Assembly (NCBI GenBank): GCA_028583415.1
Contig: CM053276.1
Span: 123,191,166 to 123,255,165 of the forward strand
Direction: 5' to 3'
DNA: 64,000 nt
DNA from: Protea cynaroides
Taxonomy: Eukaryota > Streptophyta > Magnoliopsida > Proteales > Proteaceae
Positions 44,145-56,757 of the stretch are shown here, piece after piece (the first letter of the stretch is position 1; the number at the start of each line of letters is the position of its first letter). The notes beneath the pieces are model-generated. The model worked only from the letters and a program-made list of their open reading frames with translations, searched no databases and was not told where the DNA came from. Both the position numbers and the translations under genes were made by a program.

Positions 44145-47100
44145 ATGAAGTGGGTGAAAGATTTGCGTCTCTTTGCAAAGTATAACAGAACCATAGGAAG
44201 TATTTTCGAACTGGAATCATCATGGCATAATGTGGGAGATAAGAATTCTTTGCGACCTGGAATTATAACTCTTCAAGAAAGGTCGATCTGGGGAAAGAAT
44301 GTTTTTGGAGGATTTGAGATGCCCTTTTCCTCTAAAGAAAGCCATCTTAATGTAAAACCCAGTGCTTTGAACCGTCAGTATGGGCGGAATGTAAGAAGTG
44401 ATAATTCCTCCCTAAGTAGAGACCTTCTAGCGCAGCTTTGGATTGAGGACAGCAAAATGAAAAGTAACAGACGCAAAAGAAAAAGGATTCAACGTGTCCG
44501 AACTAGAGATGCCATATATGACAATCTGCCTTCTTTTCAAATGCGTGGGAGGTTGTTTTCAGGTGCATCTATTCCAGAAGAGAGATACAGTGAACCGGTG
44601 CAACGAGTTTTTAAACAACCACCACTTAGCCAATCTCCCACAGGTTATCTGGAACCTGCATCTCCAGAAGAGGTGGCTAAATTTGTATTATCTTAGTTTT
44701 ACTTCTCCTTTTGGTTTGTCTACCCAAATTAACTTCTTACTTCCTGAGCTTGCTATAATGAATTGAAATATTATTTGGCAATATGACGGCATGAATTTTT
44801 TGCTCTTTGCCAAATGTTTATCTGCAGATGCTGTAGGCCTGTGGTTGGTCTTGTAGCAAAGAAAAGGATTTATAATATTTTATATTTTGGTAGATAAGAT
44901 AATGATTATATGGCTGAGAAACAAATCGTTCTGTAAATGCCTTGTATTGCTTTTTAATTTTAAACATCATTAGAAATCCCCTTTCGAGCAGGCAGTAAAA
45001 TGGGAGAATCACATAGCATTTGTTAAAATTTTCACTCTTTATTTATTGAAAATTTAAGGGCTTCCTGGATTTTGAACTTCATGTAAATAGTTGGATTGAC
45101 CTCCAAGAAGATTAGAAAAACAATGGTGCAGCTTGATAGCAATCCCCACTTCTCATCTCATTTATTGTCTTAGTGCTCCACTGATAGACTTGGTTAGAAA
45201 GATGATTTGCTGTTATTTGGATGAAGGTATCCTCAGTTGCTAGGCTGGCGCAAGAAGGTCGAAATTTTTTTTACCCTGAATTAGCTGATGCTAATTCTTG
45301 GAACATTATTGTTTTGGAATTAAAGATTCCATCCAGCATATTGGTCATCCTTTAGTGATGACCTGGCTCCTACAAACTTGTTATGGAGTTTTTGGGTCAA
45401 TAATGAGATCAAGAAGCATGGATTTTTTAAAGGAGGGTTGCTGACAATATTAGGAGCTGCTTTTCACCAGTTATCAGTCTAGGGGGAATGAAATAACATA
45501 TTTCCATCTGTTGGGTCAGCTCTCTTTAGGAAATTCGTCCAGTTATGTAACTAAATATTACTAACTTTCTCTTATTTATTTGGATCCCTCTTAAAAGCTA
45601 TCCTGGCAAGATATGGGTTTTTCATCCTTGATAGAGCTGTAAAAGACAAAGAATGTAAAGCTTCAAACTGGATGGTCAAGAAGTGATGTTTTAATAGACA
45701 AGTTTTTGTTTTATTTACCAAATTATCCACAAGATTGTTGAGACAAATAAATGTTAATTTTTTTGCCAAAATGTTCTGTCGTACCTATTTCCATGACTAG
45801 GGCATTAATGTTGTACTTACTACAATTATGGTGTTTAATTTATGAAATGGATAATGGAGACTGAATCTCACTTAAAGGGATGAAAGGGAATATCAATGGA
45901 GAATATCGAAAACACCATTATCAGGTAAGGGAGGAAAAGGGATGAGAACCAAAATAGTAACGTGGGATGATTTTAGGGATAATTAATGGGATGGTGGGAT
46001 AATTGTAGGGAGTTAAAATAAAGAATTAAAACAAAAGAGATATAAGAATATACTTTATGGTATAGGGAGGGAAAACCAAGAAAGAGAAAGATATAGAGAG
46101 GACGAAAGAAGCTATCGAAACAGCAAGGGAGAAAGGGAACTCAAAGAGAGAGATTAGAGGGATACCGTAGGGAGGGAGAGAGCCGAGAGCCACTTTTTTT
46201 CTTTCTTCTCAATAATCATCATCTACTAATTTCATTAGTAATAATGTCTTTAAATAAACTTACAATCCTAATTGGACTGAAACTCTAAAAAAACACAACT
46301 AGAACTCAAATATGACTTCAATATAAGAGTCCTAATTAAACTCAACTACTAACTAAAAATCAACTCAAATACTAATACTCACCTACGTCTAAGGGATGAG
46401 GGACCCACAACTAATACAAATTAATAAAATAAATAAAAAGAGAAACTACCTTCCTAATAGAAGTAAAACTCTAAAATAAAACTAAAGCAATAGAAATAAA
46501 ATTTACAAAAATTTCTAAATTAAATCTTCCTATCCAACGGATCTTGGCCTGCATCAATTCTCACCCACTTAAAAAAATTCGTCCTCGAATTTTGTAGAGA
46601 CGACGAAATAATCTCGTGGGAGACACATCTAGCAACAGACGGTAACAAAATTCCGGTAACACATGAATGGTGGGATGTAATCTGTAAGTCGAGGGATCCA
46701 TTCATCAAAGAACGACGATGGTATCACATATTCTGTGATCGCATCATCGCAAACAAAATCAAATGCACCGGAAACATCTTTCTTGAATGCTTGTTGCAGT
46801 TTGTTTCCTCGAGCCATAACCTCAGCCTGTACCACAATCACAACCTCGCTTGTGACCTCTTTACTGTAGTCATCAACCATAGGAACATCATGGAATTCTG
46901 CCTTGTCGTCAAGAATTACTGGAAACACCTCGTCATTGACATTGGCTTCATATACTAATGCTTCCATATCATGTGGAGTGGTTGGGTCCTCTTTTGATGC
47001 AACAGTAGGTTCTTCTGCTATGAGTGGAATACCCATACATTGCTCCAACCTAGCCACTCTGTTTTCTATTTGTTGTAAACCCTCAAAACTAGCTTGAAGA

Positions 47101-50100
47101 AAAAGGTTTAAGGTTACTTGTTGTTGACGCAGATGAACCTTTAAAATATCCTCCCAGGATTCAAAATTTACCATCTTTCTAACCTATACTCAACCTAGGC
47201 TCTGATACCAATTAATGGAGACTGAATCTCACTTAAAGGGATGAAAGGGAATATCAATGGAGAATATCGAAAACACCATTATCAGGTAAGGGAGGAAAAG
47301 GGATGAGAACCAAAATAGTAACGTGGGATGATTTTAGGGATAATTAATGGGATGGTGGGATAATTGTAGGGAGTTAAAATAAAGAATTAAAACAAAAGAG
47401 ATATAAGAATATACTTTATGGTATAGGGAGGGAAAACCAAGAAAGAGAAAGATATAGAGAGGAGAAAGAAGCTATCGAAATAGCAAGGGAGAAAGGGAAC
47501 TCAAAGAGAGAGATCAGAGGGATACCGTAGGGAGGGAGAGAGCCGAGAGCCACTTCTTTTTTTTCTTCTCAATAATCATCAATTACTAATTTCATTAATA
47601 ATAATGTCTTTAAATAAACTTACAATCCTAATTGGATTGAAACTCTAAAAACACAATTAGAACTCAAATATGACTTTAATATAAGAGTTCTAATTAAACT
47701 CAACTACTAATTAGAAATCAACTCAAATACTAATACTCACCTACGTCTAAGAGATGAGGGACCCACAACTAATACAAATTAATAAAATAAATAAAAAGAG
47801 AAACTACCTTCCTAATAGAAGTAAAACTCTAAAATAAAACTAAAACAATAGAAATAAAATTTACAAAGATTTCTAAATTAAATCTTCCTATCCAACGGAT
47901 CTTGGCCTGCATCAATGGAGCATAGGGAGAAAGAGTTATGAAGCAGTAACTTAAACTATACACAAGAGACATAACCATTTTGGCATCATTCGAGGGTTTC
48001 CTTGAGGTGGTTTTTATTTTCATAATATCCATGCTATTGCAAACAGGCTTCTATGAACTTATGACCTCTTAGGTTTGATTTGAGTGGGGAGCTAAGAGCC
48101 TTTACTTCTGGGGTTTCAACTAGAATGGGGATTTTGATTTGAGAAGGGAGCAAGAAGTGTCTGAAAATAATATTAATTATGAAACTCTTATATATATTGT
48201 GCATTGTATAATAGCATGTACAACATGTCAACATGTCTAGTTTGTATGTTATTTATAATGTAGCTATGCAATGTATTAGATATGATGCTGACATCATCAC
48301 TTCAACCAGGTGTCTTTGACCTTTTAACTGGGTCCACTTGGCGCTACTCCTTCATTGGGTTGATACCTAAGTTGGTTAAATTATTGGTTGTAGGCCTGTG
48401 GCAACTGGCATGTACCTGAAATGAAAACTTGTGTCTAGACCAAAAATATGCAAAGGAGGTATCTTTAGTGTTTTATATTGAGGTGGGTTACCAATCCTTA
48501 AAAAAAAATAGGAGGGCATACCGCCTTATCAAAACAGTGATGTGTTGCCAGCTTGCTTGGTTGGTAATGAGTCTAAAGACTGAGTTTTGATAATGTAAAA
48601 CTAGGCTCAATGGTCAATACCTGTCATAATCCTGTTCGTCACCAAAGAGAAAAAAGAATGAAATGAAAGAGATTGTCTTGATTCACTAACCACTGACAGC
48701 GAACCTGCTTGTATATGTATTAATACATAAAGAGTTTCTTTTCCCTTATTGTTTAGTTTGCTTATGCTATTGTTAAATGTAAGAAAGTATCATCTACATT
48801 TTTAATATTAATTGTGTGGAATAACTTATTCTTTTTTGTTTTTAAATTTCAGGAGAAGGTTGCACCTCTTCTTGCCAGGTCCAATTTGGTCATAACTAGG
48901 GATATAGAATGGGCAAATCTTATGCTTGGTTTTGAGCAGGTGATTTCTTATTAATCAATTTCTTTCTATCCATGCATTTGTTCCCTTTAAAGTACCTCAT
49001 GACATGTAAGACAGGATGATGGTAATTTGTGGAATACTCGAGTATGAGATGTACTTTCCTAGAAACTTGCTTTGTATCTGTTCTTACAATGTTTAGATTT
49101 ACGAGTTCTTAGTCAAGCTGCCAACCGAAATGGTCAAAGTAGAGGTTGGAGACTTTTTTGGGATGAAATCACAGCTTGCAATGTAATGTAATGAAATTGA
49201 AAGGTCTACAGTTTAAGTTTCAGAATCTGGCAGGATTGGGAGGAGCTGGGATGGTGGCACACATTCGTAAAATGAGTTTTGTAAAGGTTTTCTCATGCTG
49301 TGGGAGCATCTCCTCTCAGTGATTAATATCTGGTTGACTGACTGATTGAGGTTTTATTTTCACACTGTAATGGGAGCCTATGTTTAGCTCTTTTTTGTGT
49401 TCATGAGTGTGTATTGTGGCTTTTATTTTGTGGTTCATGATCACATTATTGTTGTTTCAGCTTCGTTGGCGTGGCTACTGAGTTTTATATGAACATGGAA
49501 TTTGAGATGCATTGAACGATTACTGGCTCCTGTGGTTTTCAGTTTTCCTTACATTCACATTGTTTATGTACCTCCAATCTGATTGGCACGTTGATGTTCA
49601 TGCCTCCCCATTTAGTGTTCCTATAACCCCTCGCAAAAATTGGGAAAGACAGGTTGCAGAGTTCTGGAGCTGAGAAAAGAGTGCATAAATCCTGTCGTTC
49701 GCTTAAAAAATTATAATATCCAAGTCCCCTGTATTTATACAGTATAGAGCAATTTCGTTAATTTTTAATTGTTTATCATAAGCTAATGCACGTACAATTG
49801 TCATCCCTGCTCACTGTTCTCTTCAAAGTTTAATGTTTATTCAGCAATTCTATTTTTAATATTTCCGTTTTAAATTGACTAATTGTAATACTTGCAATTG
49901 CAGGAGAATAGATATGCAATTGTAGATGCTTGCTACCCTCAATCGGTCTGTATCTTCTTTCGTTTAATTGCTTAAGTTTTTTACTAATATAATAAAACAT
50001 TAAACAACAAAATGTTTCCATTACTTCTTGATTTGAACTCTTACTGAATTTCTGATGCTTAACCTCACTCTCCTTTCCAGCCAGTGGGTTTGATCCGTGA

Positions 50101-53100
50101 GCAAAGTAATCTCATTGCTAGGCAGGTATCGTATTTTATCTTTTTGATTTCCTTTTTGAAACTATGCAGGTATCATATTTTATCTTTTTGATTTCCTTTT
50201 TGAAACTTTCGCCTCAGTTATCCGCCTTTTTATTTTTTATTTTTTATTTTTTTTATATATCCCCCTATCTCTTGTTGCCTTATACTTGCTATCTTCGCTC
50301 TCTTCAGCTGTCTCACCTCTGTCTTTGTCATTTCTTGGTCTACTTTATCACTGTCAAGGCTAATGTCATCTTCATTGAACCCTAGATTACCCTCCACAGA
50401 AGCCTCTTCAAACTCTTGTCTATCTGCCTTCTTCTTATTTCTTCTATGAATATCACTCTTCATTAAGCTTGCCATAGCTTTCTTTACTTCACTAGGTACG
50501 TTGGGGCAACCCATAACATCCTTGTTACCACCAGCAAGATGTCACTTCAATCTAGTGACACCATTTTCTTTTATCTGCTTGCCACAATAATTACATTGTG
50601 ACTACTTCTTATTGACAGTCAGTGATATCCCATGCCTCCATGCAATGTCACCACTTGGATTTGGTGCATCAGTCATTTCAAACACTTACACTGTTAGAAC
50701 AAAAATACAACAATTACTACAGTTGAAACAAACTATATTTTTCATTTCTAACAACACTTTATTACATAAATAATATCTTACAACTAAATAATACACCTTA
50801 GAGTAAAAAAAATAGCATAGTTTTATCATTTTAACATTGCTTTATTACATAAAACAGCAACATATTATAATTTCTAATGCATTTATATTTTTTTTTCCAT
50901 AAATAAAAATATTTTATTAATTTTTCAGTAATTAAAATGCCCTTAAATCAACATAAATAATAAGTTAACATTACTTTTATTACATAAAATAGCAACCTAC
51001 CATAAAATAGCAATACTTTTAACAATACTTTTATTTATCAAGATTTTCAAAGTGAAAACAGAAATATTTTATCATTTATTTATATTTATTTTCAATTTAA
51101 TTAATTATTTATCAATATCAGAAAATTAAAATAATTAAATAAAACAGAAAAATAATTCTGCTCCATACAAAATGTAGGCCACCCTATTTTGCCTAACATA
51201 TATTTAATTCAATGCCATATAACATGTGTAAGACATACTTTTTTCAAAAAATAGTTGTAGGAAAATATTTTTTTTTTCAAACAGAAAATCTAATAAATAA
51301 ATTATTTGTCAAAAAAAAAAAATACTTCCATAGATTCATAGATCGGGTGTTAGAATCAAACATATAAAAAATTGGAAGTCATCCATGATTTATTAATTTA
51401 ACATTACTTTTATAACATAAAGCAGCAACCTACTATAAAATAGCAATACTTTTATTTATCAAGATTTTCAAAGTGAAAACAGAAATATTTTAGCATTTAT
51501 TTATATTTATTTTCAATTTAATTAATTATTTTATCAATATCCAAAAATTAAAATAATTAAATAAAAACAGAAAAATAATTCTGCTCCATACAAAATGTAG
51601 ATCACCCTATTTTGTCTAACATATATTTAATTCAATGCTATACAATATGTGTAAGACATACTTTTTTCAAAAAATAGTTGGAGGAAAATCTTTTTTTTTC
51701 AAACAGAAAATCTAATAAATAAATTATTTGTTAAAAAAAAAAACTACTTCCATAGATTCATAGATCGGGTGTTAGAATCAAACATATAAAAAATTGGAAG
51801 CCATCCATGATGTTTGCATACCATTTCATTGAAAAATACACATAATGGAGAGAATGAGTTACCTTGAAGAGAGAGAAAGGAGTGGAGAGTTGAAGAACCT
51901 TGAATAATCTTGACAAATGTTGAGATCCCTTGAGGAAATGAAGTTTTAGGAAGAAAAATGGAGAAAAATGAGGTGGGAGAACAAGAGGGGGAAAAAAATA
52001 AGAAAGAAGAGTCGAAACCTACTGATTTCAAGTAGGTTTCGACACTTAAAAGGGGTTGGTCCAACAACTTATGGGTTGAAACCTGGGCTACCGAAACCTA
52101 GTCGAACCCAGTGGTTTCGAACCGAAACCATGCACTAAACAGTTTCAAGCCTGGGTTTTGTCTCACCCAGGCTCGAAACTGAGATGTTTTAGTCGAAACC
52201 ACAAGTTTCGACCGAAACCTCGAACAGTGATCGGTAGTTCCTAGTTTCAAGTTTGAACTTTGAAGTATGATTGTATGAATTATCATTGTATGGTCTACTT
52301 ATTGGGTTTTTGACAATTAAGCACCATTATTTTTCTTAGTGTCCTAGTTTATAATTTTATTGTCTCGTTGATCTATTAGGGTAACATTGTATAGAATAGC
52401 CAATATTACCCTAGGTTTACAACAGGGTTCAACGTATACTGTCAAACATGGGTGTAAAACCTAAACAACCACAATGTGTGATTATTTTTGCAATTTTATA
52501 TTTTGATGTGTTTATGTATGCTAAAAGAGGGATTCCCTGAGTATTAAGCCTTAAAATAGTCGTCTGAGTCTCGGGCCCTCGAGACACTTTTTAACCTTTC
52601 GCGGGGAAAATAAATGGTTTTGACGAGATCTCGTCCAAGATCTAGAAAAATCTCGGTTCGGTTTTTGACAAGGTCGAGAACCGAGACTTCAAACTATGGT
52701 AATAACACAATAAAGATATGGAAAAAAAACCCGCTTCTTTAGCCCTATATGTAGAGCTTACTTATAAAAAACTACTAGTTTGACTCTTACATAAAAGATA
52801 AAACCTCACAATTTAGAAGCCACTATTTACAAAGTGAGAAAGTTTGTATCTTTGCCATGAATAAAGTATGTGATGAGGACTTGGATGCTCTAGATAAAAA
52901 GTTTCCAAAAGGGAGTTAGAAGCATTATAAAAGGTTTTCTGACCTCAATGGCTTGATGGTACAAAAATAAATGAACATGAATTTCTCTGTAGGAAGTAGT
53001 GCATAAACTATGCCAACATGGGAGTAATATTACTATGATAGTTCAATTATTCATTACATGCCTTATGTGAGATCTGATGTTGTGCCAAATTTAAGAACAT

Positions 53101-53752
53101 GGTTGGTTTTTTTTTTTTTTTTTTGGGGGGGGGAGGAATTTCCTGGTTGCAATGATTACTGTCGTACTATGCGAGTTGCTAATCGATTGTTAGTTCAGAC
53201 TGATTTCAAATTGATGAATACATATGAGCAAATATACAGTGTTCTTAGAAGCAGTTCATTAATTGAATTGCCTTTAGGTGAATCTAATGTCATGCCACTT
53301 CTTAGTGACATGCTTGCTTTTTTTTTAGGGGTGGTGGTGGTGGATTTCCCTTGTTGTAATGACTAAACTATCATACCATGCTTAACTCTTTCTGTTACAA
53401 AGATGATTAATAGATAAATATACAGTGATTTCAGAATCAGTGCTTTCGATAGGTGCAAGAACTCCTGCATATACTCATTCATCTTATGGGTCCTTTCTTG
53501 TACGGAGGGCTGACGGTCCGAGGGCTGCTGGCATGCAGCAACATGTCCCTTTTTTAATCTATAGATAACAGTAAGATTTTATTATGAAAAAAAGAGAGAT
53601 ACAAGATAGAGTACAATATATAAGATAAAACAACAACAATAGCAACAACATTGGAAGGCCTCTGGCCTAATCAAAGAGCTGAGGGGCTATTCCACTGGAT
53701 AAGGACCCAAAAACTAAGATGCTCTACCCACTCCAAATTAAGTTCTATTTGA

Positions 53753-53786
<34 letters not shown>

Positions 53787-54474
53787 CCTTCCGGGGAGGT
53801 ATGTGCAGTGGTAATGGATTCTTTGTTTGCAAACCATTTGAAGTCTAACTATTTTAGAAGCAACTTTTTTGTGTATGTATGTCCGAAGATAGGTTTGTCT
53901 TGGGAAAAAAACGAAAAAACGCCTGTATTGTCTGCATTCACTTGCTATACTTAATGTTTCTCCTGTATCCCTTTTCCTCCCCTACCCCCTCTCCCCCCAC
54001 ACAGGAAAAAAAAAAAAAAAAACTCTTCTTTGCTGAGTTGGTGGAACTTATGCTAAAAAAAATTCTGCAGGTGCTTCGCACAAGGCGCCCCTTCGTTGCT
54101 TATGTAACTGATGCAATGGGTAATGAGCTTTTTAGGGTGAGGACCTATGACATTCTTGCCCTTGAATTATCTTGCAATTTCTTTTTCATTTTAGTTTTGA
54201 ACATATAGCTTTCACAGCTTATAGCTGATCTATTAGTTACTTTAGGTTCGCAGGCCGTTTTGGTGGATAACCAGCACCATTTATGTGGAGATTGATGGTA
54301 AGGTACGAAAATTTGGTTTATTCAGTAAATTGGCTTAACCTGGATTCCTCAGTAGTTTTGATTACATTATGTCTAGGTAAGAATGGATCCGTTTTCATCT
54401 TTTTGTTTCTAGGAAATTGGTGTGGTTCATAGGCGATGGCATCTGTGGAGGAGGGTGTATGATTTGTATTTGGG
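44145..54474 (+). CDS. Scramblase family (AIM25-like) protein, partial, 7 coding exons in window
   Basis: Coding exons: 44145..44672, 48853..48939, 49904..49945, 50081..50125, 54071..54136, 54246..54302 and 54413..54474 (887 nt, about 295 codons), all with GT/AG borders and consistent phase. Exon 1 has LLAQLWIEDSKMKSNRRKRK and PPLSQSPTGYLEPASPEE. Later exons give LLARSNLVITRDIEWANLML, ENRYAIVDACYPQS, PVGLIREQSNLIARQ, RTRRPFVAYVTDAMGNELF, RRPFWWITSTIYVEIDGK and IGVVHRRWHLWRRVYDLYLG. This matches the plant phospholipid-scramblase-like family annotated as AIM25-like, probably mitochondrial. The next expected exon (..FAVVENPGFWSW-type) is absent up to the window end, because the intron after 54474 holds a copia element. 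The exon 2 segment upstream of ATG 44145 (LSTQWNINQ) is open, so the true start could be further 5'. Confidence 0.85.
44673..45851. other. Scramblase-like intron, left part
   Basis: AT-rich intron without recognisable element ends or coding sequence. Confidence 0.4.
45852..47914 (-). mobile_element. Compact non-autonomous LTR retrotransposon, 2.06 kb
   Basis: Two near-identical LTRs (45852..46556, 705 bp; 47213..47914, 702 bp) bound a 656-bp interior. A perfect 5-bp duplication, ATGGA, flanks it (45847-45851 and 47915-47919). Read on the minus strand, the LTR starts TGATGCAGGCC and ends CTCCATTA. It is followed by a tRNA-iMet primer site TTGGTATCAGAGCC and, before the 3' LTR, a purine-rich AAGTGGGTGAGAAT. 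The interior encodes one 181-aa ORF and no gag, protease, integrase or RT. It sits in the first long intron of the scramblase-like gene, in antisense orientation. The few LTR differences imply a fairly recent insertion. Confidence 0.88.
46629..47174 (-). CDS. 181-aa ORF of the compact LTR element, unknown function
   Basis: ATG at 47174 lies about 25 bp after the primer-binding site, where gag normally starts. The N-terminus (VNFESWEDILKVHLRQQQV, then FEGLQQIENRVARLEQC) is amphipathic and coiled-coil-like. The middle is acidic and the C-terminus is hydrophobic-aromatic (DEWIPRLTDYIPPF). I recognise no retroviral domain: no zinc knuckle, no DTG/DSG protease, no RT. The open frame fills most of the interior, so it looks maintained. 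It may be a degenerate gag remnant or an unrelated acquired ORF. Confidence 0.6.
   Translation of the reverse strand: MVNFESWEDILKVHLRQQQVTLNLFLQASFEGLQQIENRVARLEQCMGIPLIAEEPTVASKEDPTTPHDMEALVYEANVNDEVFPVILDDKAEFHDVPMVDDYSKEVTSEVVIVVQAEVMARGNKLQQAFKKDVSGAFDFVCDDAITEYVIPSSFFDEWIPRLTDYIPPFMCYRNFVTVCC
50230..50676 (-). pseudogene. hAT transposase N-terminal fragment with BED zinc finger
   Basis: From ATG 50676 the minus strand reads DIAWRHGISLTVNKK, stop, SQCNYCGKQIKENGVTRLK, stop, HLAGGNKDVMGCPNVPSEVK. This is the W...C-x2-C...H...C layout of the BED-type finger of plant hAT transposases, with two nonsense codons. The remaining frame is charged (RRNKKKADRQEFEEASVEG) as in the linker after the finger. 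The DDE catalytic part and C-terminal dimerisation domain are absent. Confidence 0.75.
50964..51812. repeat. Two-copy tandem repeat, about 425 bp per unit, AT-rich
   Basis: Units at about 50964-51391 and 51399-51812 share ACTTTTATTTATCAAGATTT, AATTCTGCTCCATACAAAAT, AAGACATACTTTTTTCAAAA, CTTCCATAGATTCATAGATC and GGGTGTTAGAATCAAACATA in the same order, with a few indels. Possibly the subterminal repeat of the hAT element whose transposase fragment lies beside it. Confidence 0.8.
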
Positions 54475-55908
54475 GTAAATTGCATTTTTTTTTTCTCGAG
54501 CAACGTCACTTCCTCAATCAAGCTTGGTTTTTCATGCTAGAATTGATTATTGTTCCAATGGCCAGTGGCTTTACATATAGCATAACCAATCATTCTTCAT
54601 AATCATTAAAATAATCATATTAACTATGAAGAGGTAAGTGATGTTGAACTGATCACAACCCCGATTATCAAGGGGTCTGCTAGTTGATCATGTAAAAGAA
54701 GTTGGAATGGAAGGCCATCCTAGGCCAATCTTGGTACTTGCAAGTAAAAAGTACACTTTTGTTTTTTCTATGCCCCCCCCCCCCCCTTTTTTGGTACTTA
54801 TGAGTAGTTTGAATATGCTATATGCCTTTTCTTAGTTGTCATGACTTCATAGCGTTAGTGACTGATTAATGTTAAGGCTTACAATTACCAAAGTAATGTC
54901 AATGATGTACTCTCTTCGTTTAATCTAATTACTATGTGAAACTTAAACCCTAATTGTAATTTTTTCATGCATAGTGGTCATGGTGCCAAGTCAAGTTAAC
55001 GGTGGTAGCCAAACACCTTGGTGCCTAGGCTGCACATTGTGGAGCTAGGTGCGATATTTGGGGGGGGGGGGGGGAGGACAAAAATTAAAATGCTCAAGTC
55101 CCTTCCCAGTTTCAAATTTAAAGGAGATTTGTGTATAAAATAAAAAATTTGAGTCCACTAATAAATATGATTGGATTAACTTGTGTAAAATGAAAAGAAT
55201 TAACTTATGCTTTTAGTCAAGGTCAGAAAACCATGTTTGTTGAATTGACTCGCCCTACGCACAAAAGTTGACTCAGTCTAACCAGTGGCATTCTGGCAAG
55301 TGGCAAGTCAGAAAGAACAAGTCAGGTAATTAGATATTGTCATGTATTAAATAGAGAAAAGAAAACTATTGGAGAACTCAGAAAAAATAATGATAACCAA
55401 AAACAATGCCGAAGCTTGAATCTGTAAAGATGTGCTTCTTCTTACTCTAAGCCTCATTCTTCTTTGAGCAATTCAGTTCATTGTAACTCAGTCTGTGGCT
55501 GCGAGGAGTTCCTTGATTGTTTGGCAAATTATATATTCTTACATCTCATTGGTCAAAGCTAGGAATGTTTACCTATTGTTACATGGAACTTCTACGTTGG
55601 ATCTCCCCCTCATAAAATCCTTCCCTTCTCCACCCTCTTGTAATGGTCACTGAAATCTTCAGTTTTCATTTATAAAATTCAGTTGATAATTTCAATCAAG
55701 AAATAAGAAGGATGATGAGCCATACACAAGAGGGGTGGGGGAAATCCGGCCAAGTCATTCATTTTATACCAGTGTTGGTGGGAGAGTGGGAGATGGTAAT
55801 GAAAACCTAACAAATCCCGTTGTTGTAGTATCTCTTTTTCTTTTTGCTAGGTGCAAGATTTACCAAGGTGGAATTCTCTGTTCGTAAGATGCTTAGATGC
55901 TTTGAAGG
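54475..55908. other. Scramblase-like intron left of the copia element
   Basis: AT-rich intron with C and G homopolymers (about 54774-54786 and 55061-55074). 55000-55050 has CACCTTGGTGCCTAGGC, faintly like the CATAGTTGTC family interior, but no ends. No exon is found here. Confidence 0.4.
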
Positions 55909-56094
55909 TGTTGAGAATATTACGTATTTCATTTTTTGTCTCATTGTACTACCTGTATTGTACATTTGTACTACCTGTACTAGCCTCATTGTACTACCTG
56001 TATGGTACTACATTTTTCTTTCTTTGTATTCATTCTCACATTATAAATAAGAAGACCTCTATCTATTACAGACAAGTCATTCCATCATTCAATA
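55909..56094 (+). repeat. 5' LTR of the copia element
   Basis: 186 bp, TG...TA, containing repeated GTACTACCTGTA words and a TATAAATAAGA motif (about 56042) near the expected transcription start. The 3' LTR (63440..63639, 200 bp) has one more CTGTACTACCT-type unit. Confidence 0.9.
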
Positions 56095-56151
56095 TGGTAT
56101 CAAAGCCAAGTTAACTCTACCACCAGATCCCTCCGCCGCCTCACCACCGCC

Positions 56152-56328
56152 CATAGTTGTCAGGGCGACAAGGCGAACCAAGGCGTTGGAGGCCTGACGA
56201 GGCGCCTGCCTAGTCGATCAAGGTGTCCGCCTAGGCGACCAAGGCGCCCACCTAAGCTACCAAGGCGGCCGATTTTTCAAGGCGACCCAAAACCTCCTGG
56301 GCGCCTAGGTGACGCCTTGACAACTATG
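56152..56328. mobile_element. hAT-like MITE, CATAGTTGTC family, 177 bp, in copia leader
   Basis: Begins CATAGTTGTCAGGGCGACAA and ends GACGCCTTGACAACTATG. Flanked by a perfect CCACCGCC duplication (56144-56151 and 56329-56336), although the local sequence is CCACCGCC-rich. It is nested in the copia leader, so it is younger than the copia insertion. Confidence 0.85.
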
Positions 56329-56757
56329 CCACCGCCGCCAGCCCACCACCACCGACTTTCCTTCTTTTTTTTTTTTCTTTTTTTTTTTTCTCTCCCCACT
56401 AGGGGCAGCAACCAGAGAAGGAATCATACAATGATATAGGTACTGCCCTTCTTTTTATCCCTCATTATGGATCATTTTTTCATTCTCTTCATTGGAAATC
56501 AATTTTTTTTATCAGTCTGGATATTAATAATATGGTTCAGTCTGGTCGAATATCTATGAGTTTCTGAGTTCACCCCAATAAACAAAAAAGGGGGTGCAAA
56601 CCAGAATTGATTTCCATATATTATGTTGTACATGGGACAAGTTAGGATATCTGAAAAGTGATATTTCTATTTTGATCTACATATATTGTGCTATAACCAA
56701 ACAAGGAGGTTGTTCATATTGTTTTTGGGTGTTTGTTTTTGAATACACAATTGAAGG

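Larger units (their letters stand above)
50126..54070. other. Scramblase-like intron of 3.9 kb
   Basis: Between coding exons 50081..50125 and 54071..54136. It contains a BED-finger transposase fragment (50230..50676), a two-copy tandem repeat (50964..51812), a GTTTCGAC-rich terminal-like block (about 52010-52240), a second block with GAGACTTCAAACTATG (about 52550-52699) and poly-T tracts (53107-53124 and 53757-53780). 52700-54070 shows no gene. Confidence 0.55.
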
